A DNA stretch of 64,000 nucleotides from Saprospiraceae bacterium (GCA_016715965.1 JADJXG010000001.1:1307501-1371500), one strand, 5' to 3'. Counted from the stretch's first letter, positions 8,775 to 17,840 are shown. Notes: generated by a model not told the origin, from the letters alone. Numbers and translations: made by a program.

Positions 8775-9539
8775 ATGTCATACGAGATACAGACTGAGGG
8801 CAGATTTAAGTTTATTGAAACTAAAAAGGAAGGACCGGCAATTGTTCTTTTACACGGACTTTTTGGAGCCCTCTCCAATTTTAAGGATCTTATCGAACAT
8901 TTTGGAGACAGGTTCAGAGTGATAGTTCCGATCCTTCCTATCTATGAATTGCCAATTACACAGGTAGGATTAACGGGACTTGTCAAATATGTCTATGAAT
9001 TTGTGCGCTTCAAAAATTTGACCGGTATTCATCTTTTGGGAAACTCTTTAGGTGGTCATGTAGGAATTTTATACACCCTGGAGGATCAGGAACGTGTGGC
9101 AACATTAACTTTAACAGGTAGCTCTGGTTTGTATGAAAGTGGTATGGGCAATACATTTCCAAAAAGAGGAGATTACGAGTTTATAAAGAAAAAGACGCAG
9201 GATACTTTTTATGATCCAGCTGTGGCCACAGATGAATTAATTGATGAGGTATTTGGGATTGTAAATGACAGAAACAAGGGGATTAGAATTGTAGCAACGG
9301 CCAAATCAGCAATTAGGCACAATGTGGGTGAAAAGCTTCAACAGATCAAAATTCCTGTATTATTGATTTGGGGAAAAGAGGACATTGTCACACCACCGTT
9401 CGTGGGAGAAAAATTCAAGGAACTATTGCCAAATGCAAGATTGTTTTTTTTGGATAAATGTGGCCATGCTCCCATGATGGAATTGCCAAAAGAGTTTAAT
9501 AAAATATACGATGAATTTTTGAAAGAATTTGTCTCTTGA
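8775..9539 (+). CDS. Alpha/beta-fold hydrolase
   Basis: A 254-residue alpha/beta hydrolase. The oxyanion region LLHGLFGALSNF is at about 25-36, the nucleophile elbow GNSLGGH supplies the catalytic Ser near residue 96, LLIWGKEDIVTPP gives the acid, and CGHAPMMELP supplies the catalytic His near the C-terminus. I chose the ATG at 8775 over a TTG at 8754 because it gives the usual MSYEIQTEG start. Substrate is unknown; it may be an esterase or C-C hydrolase. It probably shares a transcript with ctaA (30-base gap). Confidence 0.85.
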   Translation: MSYEIQTEGRFKFIETKKEGPAIVLLHGLFGALSNFKDLIEHFGDRFRVIVPILPIYELPITQVGLTGLVKYVYEFVRFKNLTGIHLLGNSLGGHVGILYTLEDQERVATLTLTGSSGLYESGMGNTFPKRGDYEFIKKKTQDTFYDPAVATDELIDEVFGIVNDRNKGIRIVATAKSAIRHNVGEKLQQIKIPVLLIWGKEDIVTPPFVGEKFKELLPNARLFFLDKCGHAPMMELPKEFNKIYDEFLKEFVS

Positions 9540-9614
9540 TCAATTTCGTTTTATAGCATATCGCAGGCAACGTTTTTTATAGACAGAGTGTCTTATTGTT
9601 CAGGCGATTCCGGA

Positions 9615-10151
9615 ATGGAAATCAACCAAGTCATAGAAGCTTGTATTTCAGGTGACAGAAAATCACAGAAAGAATTATTTGAACTGCTTTCAGGTAAAAT
9701 GATGGCGGTTTGCATGCGATATGCCCGGCATAAAATGGAAGCAGAAGATTTATTGCAGGATGGATTTGTCAAAGTTTTTCAGAACATGAAGCAATACAAG
9801 TTTGAAGGTCCTTTTGAGCAATGGGTCAGAAAAATTATGATTCACAATGCCATTAAAAAGTACCACAGAAAAAGCAATAAAAATGAACTCCTTGTTATAG
9901 ATGAAATTCCAGAACACGGAGACGATTACAATGCAAATAATTTATTGTATTATAAGGAATTATTAAATATGGTTGAGGAATTACCTGACGGATATAGAAT
10001 GGTGTTTAATCTATATGCCATCGAGGGATACAACCACAAAGAAATTTCTGAGATGATGGGAATTGAGGAAAGCACTTCTCGCTCACAACTGGTAAAAGCT
10101 AGGAAAGTGTTGCAAGACAAATTATTAAAAAGAGAAAAACTAGAAATATGA
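9615..10151 (+). CDS. ECF-type RNA polymerase sigma factor
   Basis: A 178-residue sigma-70 family protein. Sigma region 2 covers about residues 12-80 (LFELLSGKMMAVCMRYARHKMEAEDLLQDGFVKVFQNM), and region 4 covers about 115-170 (LPDGYRMVFNLYAIEGYNHKEISEMMGIEESTSRSQL). Region 3 is absent, as in ECF factors. The ATG at 9615 fits the family start; a GTG at 9588 would add nine unlikely residues. The stop overlaps the next ATG by 4 bases, so the sigma factor and its presumed antagonist are translationally coupled. The regulon is unknown; a cell-envelope signal is likely from the partner's architecture. Confidence 0.92.
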   Translation: MEINQVIEACISGDRKSQKELFELLSGKMMAVCMRYARHKMEAEDLLQDGFVKVFQNMKQYKFEGPFEQWVRKIMIHNAIKKYHRKSNKNELLVIDEIPEHGDDYNANNLLYYKELLNMVEELPDGYRMVFNLYAIEGYNHKEISEMMGIEESTSRSQLVKARKVLQDKLLKREKLEI

Positions 10152-11629
10152 GTTTCGACAATAGGGACCACATTACGGACCGATTATTTAAAGACCGTTT
10201 GGATCAACTGGATCTTGGGCCACAGAAGCATTTATGGGATGGAATCGAAAAAGCTTTGGATGCAGAACAATCCAATCGCAAAATTTTTGGTTTACCATGG
10301 TTTACCAACCTAATCATTGGTTTGAGTTTGGTTAGTTTCAGCCTTTTGGCAGCGTATAAGTATGGTTATCATGCCGCCACCAAAAAAATGGAATCAATTC
10401 ATCAAACGAAAGCAGAGCCAGTTGCCAATGAGATTGATCCCGAAGCCACGATGGAAATTATACCAACCCAAAGGGAAACAGAAAATGGGCCAGACTCAAA
10501 GGAGTCATCTTTGGACATTGGCATAGAGCAGGAAAAACTGGGCATTGTTAAGGATTTAATGGCTACGGGTCAAAAGAAAACCCCTAAAGGCTCTTTAGAA
10601 AAAACAAAAGCTCTTGATAATGATTCATTTAAAGATATTTCGGATACCGAAAAAGAAATCAATGTCTCAAACAAGGACAATAAAGCTTTGGCCTTGGGGG
10701 ATTTGAATGAGAACAAAGACGACTTAACCCATTCGTTTTCAAAAGAAGGTGAGATGATGGAATCCGGTTCTATTCATTGGAATACAACAGCTTCCAGAGA
10801 AAAAATCGAAACAGTTGAAAGTATTCCAAGCAGACCCTGGATGGTAGGTAATTCAAAAAGAAAGAAGCCAGTATTGCGAGGCCATATTAAAGACGACCCA
10901 TGCAATTTGGTTCAGCGATTTGTAAAAAGAGATAAAATTTATCTAGATTTCTACTATGCCCCTGAAATTTCGAAAAGAACGATTGAAGCGGTCTATCCAA
11001 ACTCACTTGAATATGCAGACAAAAGAAACACAGATGAGAAGTTTATAAAAGCATATTCAATGGGAATCAGAGGTTCCTACGCCTTTAAAAATGGTCTTGC
11101 CCTCCGAACCGGTTTTAATTATTCAGAGATTAAAGAAAGATTTGATTTTGTATCAGAAACCCAACTTATTCAAATTATTAGGAAAGACGATCAGGGCAAT
11201 CCCATCGATACTGTCCATCAGGAAGTGGACATCATTGAGAATATTTACAATAGGTATAAATTTTACGATGTTCCTTTTGTAATGGGCTATGAAATGGACT
11301 TGGCAGATTTTCTTTTTTCCGTAAATGCCGGCGTGGCGGTTAATTTGATGACCCGGAGATCTGGATTTATTTATATGCCCAATGGAAAGGACCGGTTAAA
11401 TCTGGAACATGGAGCATCGGAGGGTAATCAATATTTTAAGAACAATGTTGGAATGAGTTTGGTCGGTTCTTTTGGCCTTAATTATAAAATGTCCAGAGGC
11501 CTTATGTTGTTGGCAGAACCATCTGTGAGATACTATTTGGGATCCATCACAACTGACAAATATCCCCTAAAACAAAACTATATTCAGTTTGGTCTGATCG
11601 CTGGATTGCGATATCAATTTGTCCGGTAA
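10148..11629 (+). CDS. Predicted two-membrane anti-sigma factor with C-terminal beta-barrel
   Basis: The 493-residue protein has four parts: a short cytosolic N-terminus (1-47) with a LGPQKHLWDGIEKAL segment, a single transmembrane helix (about 49-71), a charged, probably disordered periplasmic linker (about 80-255), and a PorT/OmpW-like outer-membrane barrel (about 262-493) whose last strand ends in LRYQFVR. It overlaps the ECF sigma gene by 4 bases. The layout matches the dual-membrane-spanning anti-sigma (Dma) proteins reported in Bacteroides thetaiotaomicron, as I recall them. The function is inferred: the N-terminus would hold the sigma factor and the barrel would sense the outer membrane. 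There is no N-terminal signal peptide, which fits an inner-membrane helix. Confidence 0.72.
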   Translation: MSFDNRDHITDRLFKDRLDQLDLGPQKHLWDGIEKALDAEQSNRKIFGLPWFTNLIIGLSLVSFSLLAAYKYGYHAATKKMESIHQTKAEPVANEIDPEATMEIIPTQRETENGPDSKESSLDIGIEQEKLGIVKDLMATGQKKTPKGSLEKTKALDNDSFKDISDTEKEINVSNKDNKALALGDLNENKDDLTHSFSKEGEMMESGSIHWNTTASREKIETVESIPSRPWMVGNSKRKKPVLRGHIKDDPCNLVQRFVKRDKIYLDFYYAPEISKRTIEAVYPNSLEYADKRNTDEKFIKAYSMGIRGSYAFKNGLALRTGFNYSEIKERFDFVSETQLIQIIRKDDQGNPIDTVHQEVDIIENIYNRYKFYDVPFVMGYEMDLADFLFSVNAGVAVNLMTRRSGFIYMPNGKDRLNLEHGASEGNQYFKNNVGMSLVGSFGLNYKMSRGLMLLAEPSVRYYLGSITTDKYPLKQNYIQFGLIAGLRYQFVR

Positions 11630-11649
11630 TCAATAAAGAAAATTAAATA

Positions 11650-11684
11650 AAAAGGGATTGAGGGTTTTACTCAATCCCTTTTTT
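11650..11684 (+). terminator. Rho-independent terminator
   Basis: A perfect 12-bp stem, AAAGGGATTGAG (11651-11662) with its complement at 11670-11681, has a 7-base loop and is followed by T residues. It lies 20 bases after the stop of the barrel protein gene. The A-rich left arm allows it to work for the convergent receptor gene as well. Its T-run touches the first parS-like site. Confidence 0.88.
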
Positions 11685-11699
11685 GTTCCACGTGGAACA
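11684..11699. promoter_or_regulatory. parS-like palindrome, copy 1
   Basis: The 16-bp perfect palindrome TGTTCCACGTGGAACA matches the bacterial ParB-binding parS centromere consensus, including the central CACGTG. It lies in a non-coding stretch between convergent genes. An identical copy begins 46 bases further on. ParB binding is inferred from sequence alone. Confidence 0.75.
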
Positions 11700-11729
11700 T
11701 TTGATAAGATAAGTTCCTGACCTCTGAAC

Positions 11730-11745
11730 TGTTCCACGTGGAACA
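11730..11745. promoter_or_regulatory. parS-like palindrome, copy 2
   Basis: A second exact copy of TGTTCCACGTGGAACA, with 30 bases between it and the first. Two identical 16-mers in one short spacer are very unlikely by chance, and both are fully symmetric. The remaining spacer up to 11909 holds no gene or structure that I could recognise. Confidence 0.75.
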
Positions 11746-11909
11746 ATTCACAGAGGGCTTTCATTTGGATTTGGAGTAAGAACCACACGCGCAAAAAAGC
11801 CTATGCTTCTTGTAAAGATTAGAGCACTGGTCATTTGTATTTGAATGAGTTCGAAAGCCGAGCAGAGCCGTACTCAAATTAGATTTTGGGTTTAACTCTT
11901 TAAAAGGGC

Positions 11910-14336
11910 CTATTCTCCAACCCTTTTGCTTTCACTTTCAATTCCTGTACTCCTCTTTCTGGATTTGATATTTTTGTTTCCAAGATCATAATTCAGACTT
12001 AATGCCACCCGACGACTATCCCATTTTCCATAACCCGTCGTGTGAAGACCATTGAAAGAAGAATACCCGCTCCACCATGCCTGATAAAATATATCATTGA
12101 CCGTAAGTCTCGCATTAAGGCGTTCGCTCAAAAACTTTCTTTGGATACCCAGATTAAGACTGTAGCAGGGATCAAAAAGAAAGATACCACCCCAAACACC
12201 AGGTCCGGAATACCAACCGGATACCTCCGCTTTCCATTTTTTACCCAATTGAAAAGTCTGTTGATGAAACAAATTGAAGTTATAGGCTTGTACATCTACC
12301 TGCGCATTGCCACCATAATTTGCCTGATTGTTGGTAAGATTAAAATTGAAAGTAAAATAGGCATTCCACCACTTGGTAAAATCCATGGGAAGCGATACAT
12401 TCAAACCATAGATTTCTTGTGTGGCCAAATTGTCCCAGCTAATATAATTTGCCCTGGGATCTATAGGGTCTGGACTCATAAGACGAGTAATCTGATCCGT
12501 TGTAAGACTATAAGCCAGTTTGACAGAATATTTGAAATTATAAGTATAGCCCAATTCAATATTGTTGACGATTTCTGGTTTTAGAAACTTGTTTCCACTG
12601 CTATAAGAAAGCTCACTTAACTGTTCTTTAAATGGATTTAAGACATTGTAATCTGGTCGGTTAATCCTTCTGCCATATTGCAGAGAATAACTGTGTTTTT
12701 TAGCAGGTGAATAGCTAATGCCCCCCGAAGGAAATAAACTCAAGTAATTAAAAAGAACAGCGGGCTCTTCCAGTTCAGGGATAAAAGCACTTAAGTCTCC
12801 AGAAGCATCTGTGTATTCTGTTCTTAAACCGGCTGAAATATTCCAGCGTTCGCCCAATTTTTTCTTATAATTTAAATAGCCGGCATACACAGACTCACTG
12901 TAATCAAATAAATTTGAACGTCGGTCATTTCTTACCGGAATGGCATCGAAGACATTGTAAAATAAAAATTGGTTAGCGGTCTCTACTTTGGTCCATTTTG
13001 TGCCTGCACCAAGTTTGCCTCCCAATAAATCTTGTTCGTAATCTGCTTTAAATGAAAAAATGTCAATGTCTGCTCGGGTTTGATATTCAGTTAAATTGCT
13101 AGTGAGAATGGAGATTAAATCAGCTGTGTAATAATTATTTGGTTGGATGTAGTCAGATTGGTTGCGGAATAAACCGTAATCCAGATCCATGTTAAAGCTT
13201 TTTGTTTTATCGGTCCAGCTATAATTCAAATTTGCTGCTGTGTGTCCCCGATTTGCATCCGAACTATTGTTGGCAATAAGGATGCTGTCTATATTATTTA
13301 TATCTATTTGTTTGGCAATCAGTGTTTTATTAATAGAACCATGGTCCGAAACATTGTACAACCCACTGATCAATATGCCAAATGTTGATTTCTTATTAAG
13401 GTAATAATCTAGCCCTAGCCTGCCGTTTACACCGTTGAATGAAGAGTTGCTGAGATGAGATTCTTCTAAAAAGATTTGATTCTGATAGCTTTGAAAAAAC
13501 AAATCATTAAACCTCGTTCCTTTATTTAAAGCCGCATTGCCGAATATGTTTATTTTTTTATTTCTATAATTGCCGTTTCCACTAAGATTACCTGTAGCAT
13601 AGCGTCCTTGGGAAACGGTCGAACTGATGGATCCACTGCCGCCAACATTGCTGTCCTTTTTTAAGCGAATATCTATGATACCTGCGTTGCCTTGTGCTTC
13701 GTATTTGGATCCGGGATTGGTGATAATATCGATCCGGTCTATTTGTTCAGCATTCAGGTTTTCCAGATAATTGCTCAACTCTTGCCCGCTCATAGGAATT
13801 CTTCTTCCATCTATGTAAACCAAGACTCCGGATCGACCCAACACGCTGATATTGTTATTGTTATCCACCATTACACCAGGAGCCTTCCGGAGGAGGTTGA
13901 GTCCATTGTCTCCCACTGCATTGATTGTACCCTGAACATTAAAGACCGTTTTATCTGCCTTCACCTCGACGATGGGCCTTAAAGCGACAACACTCACTTC
14001 AGCAAGCTGAGTGCTGTTTTCTGATAAAACCAATGTTCCCACATCCGCATTATTGTTGATAAGCTCAATGGAATTTGAAAAAAAATCTGTGAATCCAATG
14101 TATTTGACATGAATAAAATAAGTTCCTGGTGAGATGGATAAAAAGGAAAAAGATCCATCGTCCTGACCAACTGCGACTTTTACAAGACTGCTGTCTATCG
14201 ATTTTTTTAACAACAAAGTTGCAAAAGAAACCGGCTCATCTTTCTTGTTTTTGATGGACCCGCCTACAGTATATCCCTGACCCAACAGACACAATGAGAA
14301 ACCGAATAATACCGGGATGAAAAGGAATTTTATCAT
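11910..14336 (-). CDS. TonB-dependent receptor-like outer-membrane barrel protein
   Basis: An 808-residue outer-membrane protein. A signal peptide (MIKFLFIPVLFGFSLCLLGQ) is followed by a carboxypeptidase-regulatory-like beta-sandwich (about 22-105, GGSIKNKKDEPVSFATLLL), a plug domain (about 125-225, with PGVMVDNNNNISVLGRSGV and a VYIDGR motif) and a large barrel of the OMP_b-brl_3 type. I chose the ATG at 14336 because it begins the signal peptide; an in-frame upstream start at 14372 adds 12 residues without a better signal. No SusD partner is adjacent, so it is not a SusC pair. The ligand is unknown. A palindrome at 14399-14416 lies just upstream. Confidence 0.88.
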   Translation of the reverse strand: MIKFLFIPVLFGFSLCLLGQGYTVGGSIKNKKDEPVSFATLLLKKSIDSSLVKVAVGQDDGSFSFLSISPGTYFIHVKYIGFTDFFSNSIELINNNADVGTLVLSENSTQLAEVSVVALRPIVEVKADKTVFNVQGTINAVGDNGLNLLRKAPGVMVDNNNNISVLGRSGVLVYIDGRRIPMSGQELSNYLENLNAEQIDRIDIITNPGSKYEAQGNAGIIDIRLKKDSNVGGSGSISSTVSQGRYATGNLSGNGNYRNKKINIFGNAALNKGTRFNDLFFQSYQNQIFLEESHLSNSSFNGVNGRLGLDYYLNKKSTFGILISGLYNVSDHGSINKTLIAKQIDINNIDSILIANNSSDANRGHTAANLNYSWTDKTKSFNMDLDYGLFRNQSDYIQPNNYYTADLISILTSNLTEYQTRADIDIFSFKADYEQDLLGGKLGAGTKWTKVETANQFLFYNVFDAIPVRNDRRSNLFDYSESVYAGYLNYKKKLGERWNISAGLRTEYTDASGDLSAFIPELEEPAVLFNYLSLFPSGGISYSPAKKHSYSLQYGRRINRPDYNVLNPFKEQLSELSYSSGNKFLKPEIVNNIELGYTYNFKYSVKLAYSLTTDQITRLMSPDPIDPRANYISWDNLATQEIYGLNVSLPMDFTKWWNAYFTFNFNLTNNQANYGGNAQVDVQAYNFNLFHQQTFQLGKKWKAEVSGWYSGPGVWGGIFLFDPCYSLNLGIQRKFLSERLNARLTVNDIFYQAWWSGYSSFNGLHTTGYGKWDSRRVALSLNYDLGNKNIKSRKRSTGIESESKRVGE

Positions 14337-14398
14337 AAAGTAGGAGATTAAATTGAAAGCAACAAATGTCACAAGCTCCTCTCTAAAAAAATCAATAT

Positions 14399-14416
14399 TT
14401 CGACCAATTGGTCGAA
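14399..14416. promoter_or_regulatory. 18-bp perfect palindrome, candidate repressor operator
   Basis: TTCGACCAATTGGTCGAA is a perfect palindrome centred on AATT. It lies between the POT transporter stop (14422) and the receptor start (14336), both on the minus strand, so it is upstream of the receptor. It has no T-run, so it is not an obvious terminator. Its shape resembles operators of TetR-type dimers. No TetR gene is adjacent. Confidence 0.5.
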
Positions 14417-14421
14417 TTCAT

Positions 14422-16056
14422 CTACTTTACATACTGATCAAATATACGATTGAGCCATTTAAGCATTGCCAATAAGACCAAAGTTGCACCCATTAAAAGC
14501 CCAAAATTGATCCAAAAGAAATTAGCCTTGTCGTCATAGGTATCCCACATGCTGGCCAAAACACCACTCAATCGATTGCCAATGGATGTGGACAAAAACC
14601 AGCCCCCCATCATAAGGGCGGTAATTCGGGGAGGGCTTAGTTTGGAGACAATGGACAAACCCATTGGGCTCAGGAACAATTCACCCAAAGTAATGACACC
14701 ATAACTGCCAACCAACCACCAGATTGATACTTTTTCAGCACCGTTGTTCCCTGCCTTCACAGCGGCCACCATTACCAAAACCGATAAACCCGAAATAAAC
14801 AGTCCCCAGGCAATTTTACTGGGCGTACTGGGTTCCTTTTTCCTTCTTTTTAAAAAAGCAAACATGGCCACCACAAGAGGGGTTAGCAAAATCACCCAAC
14901 CTGGATTAATGCTTTGACTCAGATTGGTGGACCACACACTGATGCTTCCACCTTCTACGGGTTTTTTGGAATCCGCCATGTTTCTAAAATAAAGCGGATA
15001 ATTGTATTCCATTTTAACCACCCCATTTGATTTTTGCAATCGAAAAGCCTCGTCATAAAGTGCGACACTATCCTTGGAATGGTTTATTTTTTTAGATTGT
15101 TTTAAAGCAGTAAAAACCAATTCTGTTTTATCTGTGACTTGTCTATCTGTGTATCGATCCGCCCAGGTGTTGAGGGCAGAACCATTCTGTTTAAAAACAG
15201 CCCAAAACAAAATGACAACAGAGAAAATAGCAAGTAAGGCTAGAATTGGTTTCTTTTCTTCCGATGCAGCTTTGCGGTAAATATCAAAGTAAAAATACAA
15301 AACAGGCACACAGGCTAAAATAAAAGCATCGGTAGAATCGCTTCCAAACACATTGGAAGGAATCAACCAACCAATCATACCAAACACAAATGCAGGCAAT
15401 AAAATTAAGTAAACAATTTTCAGAATGGGCATATCATTGGGACCCGCAGGTTTCAAAGTATCAAAACCACGATAGTGTTTTTGTCCAAGAAGAAAGATGA
15501 CAACACCCAGGATCATGCCAACACCGGCAGCCATAAAAGCATAAGCCCAGCCCAACATGATCTGCAGGGCAGCACCAAAAAAATTGCAGATAAAAGCGCC
15601 AATATTAATACCCATGTAAAAAATATTATAACCTTCGTCCTTGAGATGTTTGTGCTGTTCAGTGTTGTATACATTGCCCAATAAAGTAGAAATATTGGGC
15701 TTAAAAAACCCATTGCCCAATATGACCAAGGTCATTGCAATGTACAAAACGGTAATGTTGTGAACACCCATCAAAAAATATCCAGCTCCCATCATCAAAC
15801 CCCCAATGACAATGGATTTACTTAAACCCAAATAACGATCGGCCAACAACCCGCCGATAAAAGGAGTGAGAAATACCAAACCAATGAAAGTGCCATATAA
15901 ATCAGCACTTTCAGCTTCAGTCATCGCAAATCCATCTGCTACATCTTTCAGATAGAGGGTAAAGATTCCAATCATTAGATAATAACCAAATCGCTCCCAC
16001 ATTTCTGAAAAAAACAGGTAGGGCAAGGCAACTGGATGTTTGGATTTGAATAGCAT
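14422..16056 (-). CDS. POT/PTR-family proton-dependent oligopeptide transporter
   Basis: A 544-residue inner-membrane transporter of the major facilitator superfamily. The POT signatures are clear: FFSEMWERFGYY (ExxER region) at about 16-27, and GLLADRYLGLSKSIVIGG and FKPNISTLLGNVY in the N-terminal half. The C-terminal half contains ELFLSPMGLSIVSKLSPPR. An insertion of about 80 mostly hydrophilic residues between central helices (about 305-385) is typical of Bacteroidota members. It imports di- and tripeptides with protons. It is 85 bases from the downstream receptor gene, and the two may supply peptides across the outer and inner membranes in series, which is inference. Confidence 0.93.
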   Translation of the reverse strand: MLFKSKHPVALPYLFFSEMWERFGYYLMIGIFTLYLKDVADGFAMTEAESADLYGTFIGLVFLTPFIGGLLADRYLGLSKSIVIGGLMMGAGYFLMGVHNITVLYIAMTLVILGNGFFKPNISTLLGNVYNTEQHKHLKDEGYNIFYMGINIGAFICNFFGAALQIMLGWAYAFMAAGVGMILGVVIFLLGQKHYRGFDTLKPAGPNDMPILKIVYLILLPAFVFGMIGWLIPSNVFGSDSTDAFILACVPVLYFYFDIYRKAASEEKKPILALLAIFSVVILFWAVFKQNGSALNTWADRYTDRQVTDKTELVFTALKQSKKINHSKDSVALYDEAFRLQKSNGVVKMEYNYPLYFRNMADSKKPVEGGSISVWSTNLSQSINPGWVILLTPLVVAMFAFLKRRKKEPSTPSKIAWGLFISGLSVLVMVAAVKAGNNGAEKVSIWWLVGSYGVITLGELFLSPMGLSIVSKLSPPRITALMMGGWFLSTSIGNRLSGVLASMWDTYDDKANFFWINFGLLMGATLVLLAMLKWLNRIFDQYVK

Positions 16057-16104
16057 CTTGAGTTGAATTTAAATTTTAAGTGAAATGAATTTTATAGAAA
16101 GAAA

Positions 16105-17799
16105 CTAATGATCACTATTAAAAATTCTTTTTTCAACAGCCTCTTCAATTTCTTTTACCGCTATGGAGGATTCAGCAATCAAGCGTTCTGCTTCGACGAT
16201 GTATTTTCTTTTTTCATCTTCGTTCTCCAAACCAGTGGAATTTATTTTCACATTCAAACCGGCTCCTTTAATAGCGGCCAACAGACAAAGTGCACCAACA
16301 CCGGCATCACTAACAGAGTTTGGATTTCCCTCTTTCACCATTGCAAGCACATGGGGCAGCTGTTGAAAAGCCAGCTGCATAGTCTTTAAAGGTACCTCAA
16401 TGGCATGTATGGTTGCTTTTTGAATTTCCTTTTTCCGGGTCTTCTTTTCCTCCGGACTGTTTTTGGGAAGACGAAATGCGTTCATGATCTGATTAAAGGC
16501 TCTGGTATCTTCGTCCACAAGAAAAAGCAATTCCGAATAAGTTTCCTGTGAATGGACGGCATGAGAACTATAAAAATCAATTTTATCTTCATAGCCTTTT
16601 TTATGAGCGGTCAAATTTGCCACCATTGCGGTTAAGGCAGCGCCCAAAGCACCCATATAGGCACTCACCGAACCACCTCCAGGAGTCGGTGTATCAGCAG
16701 CAGTTTCCTGTATAAATTTTTGGAGACTCATTTCTGCCAAAGTATTTGAAACATTTTCAATCATAAATTCAATAATTCTTGTTTTTGGATCGAATAAGCC
16801 CAGGGAATTAAGCCCCAAAGATTGTATCGCTACCATGATAAGTTCTTGCTCAGGGACCCCAAGGGATCTTTTTTGCTTTTTAAGAAAGTACCGACCGGCC
16901 TCTAACAATGCATTTTTAGGAATCAGTCCAACCAATTCAGATCCGGTTACCAACAATCCATATTTTTCAGCAGATTTCCTGCATTCTTCAAAGACTTGGT
17001 GTAAGGAAGACTGACTGAGATTTGTTAAATTCATGGAGACCTGTGCCATACCATATTCTTCTATATACCAACCAATGGCTTTAACAGATTTGCAGGCGCC
17101 AGCTTCTCGCAAAACTTCACCGTTCTCATCGCGCAATAATTTTTGGGTAACAGGATCTTTTTTGACGCGTCCGTTTTCTCTAATATCGTAAGCAACTTCA
17201 TTCGCCCATCTGACAGATTTGGTATTTAAATTAATGTTGTAAGCAATTAAAAAACCACGGGCGCCAATCACTGTTGCGCCAGATTGAGGATTAAATTCTG
17301 CAGGTCCGTAATCAGGAACCCATTCAGGATTGCTCATTTTTTGTTCCAGACCTTCATATTCTCCAGACCTTATGTCTGCCAGATTTTTTCTTTTTGGATT
17401 GGTGGCAGATTCTTCGTATAGATAAACAGGAATTTTCAATTCATTGCCCACCCGTCTAGCCAGTTTATGCGCAAATTCATTGGTTTCCTCCATACTAATT
17501 CCGGATATTGGCACCAAAGGACAAACGTCGGTTGCGCCCATTCTTGGATGAGCACCCTTGTGTTTGCGCATATCTATGTTTTCAGCAGCGGTTTTTATTG
17601 CCCAAAAAGCGGCCTCAATAACAAACTCAGGCTCACCTGCAAAAGTAAAAACGGTTCTATTGGTACTAGCACCTGGATCAATGTGAAGCAGACTTACCCC
17701 GTCAATGGACTTTATGGCGTCAGCAATTTTTTGGAGAACCACTTGGTTTTGTCCTTCACTAAAATTGGGAACACATTCAATAATACGCTTTAAAATCAT
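16105..17799 (-). CDS. ftcD: Bifunctional glutamate formimidoyltransferase / formiminotetrahydrofolate cyclodeaminase
   Basis: The 564-residue protein is a fusion. Residues 1 to about 330 are formiminotransferase (IIECVPNFSEGQN at the start, RKHKGAHPRMGATDVCPL in the N-terminal subdomain). Residues about 360-560 are cyclodeaminase (ETAADTPTPGGGSVSAYMGALGAAL, then NSVSDAGVGALCLLAA). It moves the formimino group of N-formimino-L-glutamate to tetrahydrofolate and releases ammonia, giving 5,10-methenyl-THF, the last steps of histidine breakdown. No other hut genes are in the window. A compact promoter lies 13 bases upstream of the ATG at 17799. Confidence 0.95.
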   Translation of the reverse strand: MILKRIIECVPNFSEGQNQVVLQKIADAIKSIDGVSLLHIDPGASTNRTVFTFAGEPEFVIEAAFWAIKTAAENIDMRKHKGAHPRMGATDVCPLVPISGISMEETNEFAHKLARRVGNELKIPVYLYEESATNPKRKNLADIRSGEYEGLEQKMSNPEWVPDYGPAEFNPQSGATVIGARGFLIAYNINLNTKSVRWANEVAYDIRENGRVKKDPVTQKLLRDENGEVLREAGACKSVKAIGWYIEEYGMAQVSMNLTNLSQSSLHQVFEECRKSAEKYGLLVTGSELVGLIPKNALLEAGRYFLKKQKRSLGVPEQELIMVAIQSLGLNSLGLFDPKTRIIEFMIENVSNTLAEMSLQKFIQETAADTPTPGGGSVSAYMGALGAALTAMVANLTAHKKGYEDKIDFYSSHAVHSQETYSELLFLVDEDTRAFNQIMNAFRLPKNSPEEKKTRKKEIQKATIHAIEVPLKTMQLAFQQLPHVLAMVKEGNPNSVSDAGVGALCLLAAIKGAGLNVKINSTGLENEDEKRKYIVEAERLIAESSIAVKEIEEAVEKRIFNSDH

Positions 17800-17810
17800 C
17801 CTTTATTTCT

Positions 17811-17826
17811 TAAATTTGCAAATGTA
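17811..17826. promoter_or_regulatory. Back-to-back divergent promoter core
   Basis: The 16 bases TAAATTTGCAAATGTA hold a TAnnTTTG element on each strand: TAAATTTG (17811-17818) driving the secreted protein gene to the right and TACATTTG (17826-17819) driving ftcD to the left. Expected start sites are about 7 bases beyond each, giving leaders of roughly 13-16 bases to the start codons at 17841 and 17799. Confidence 0.65.
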
Positions 17827-17840
17827 TCTATAATCGCCCA

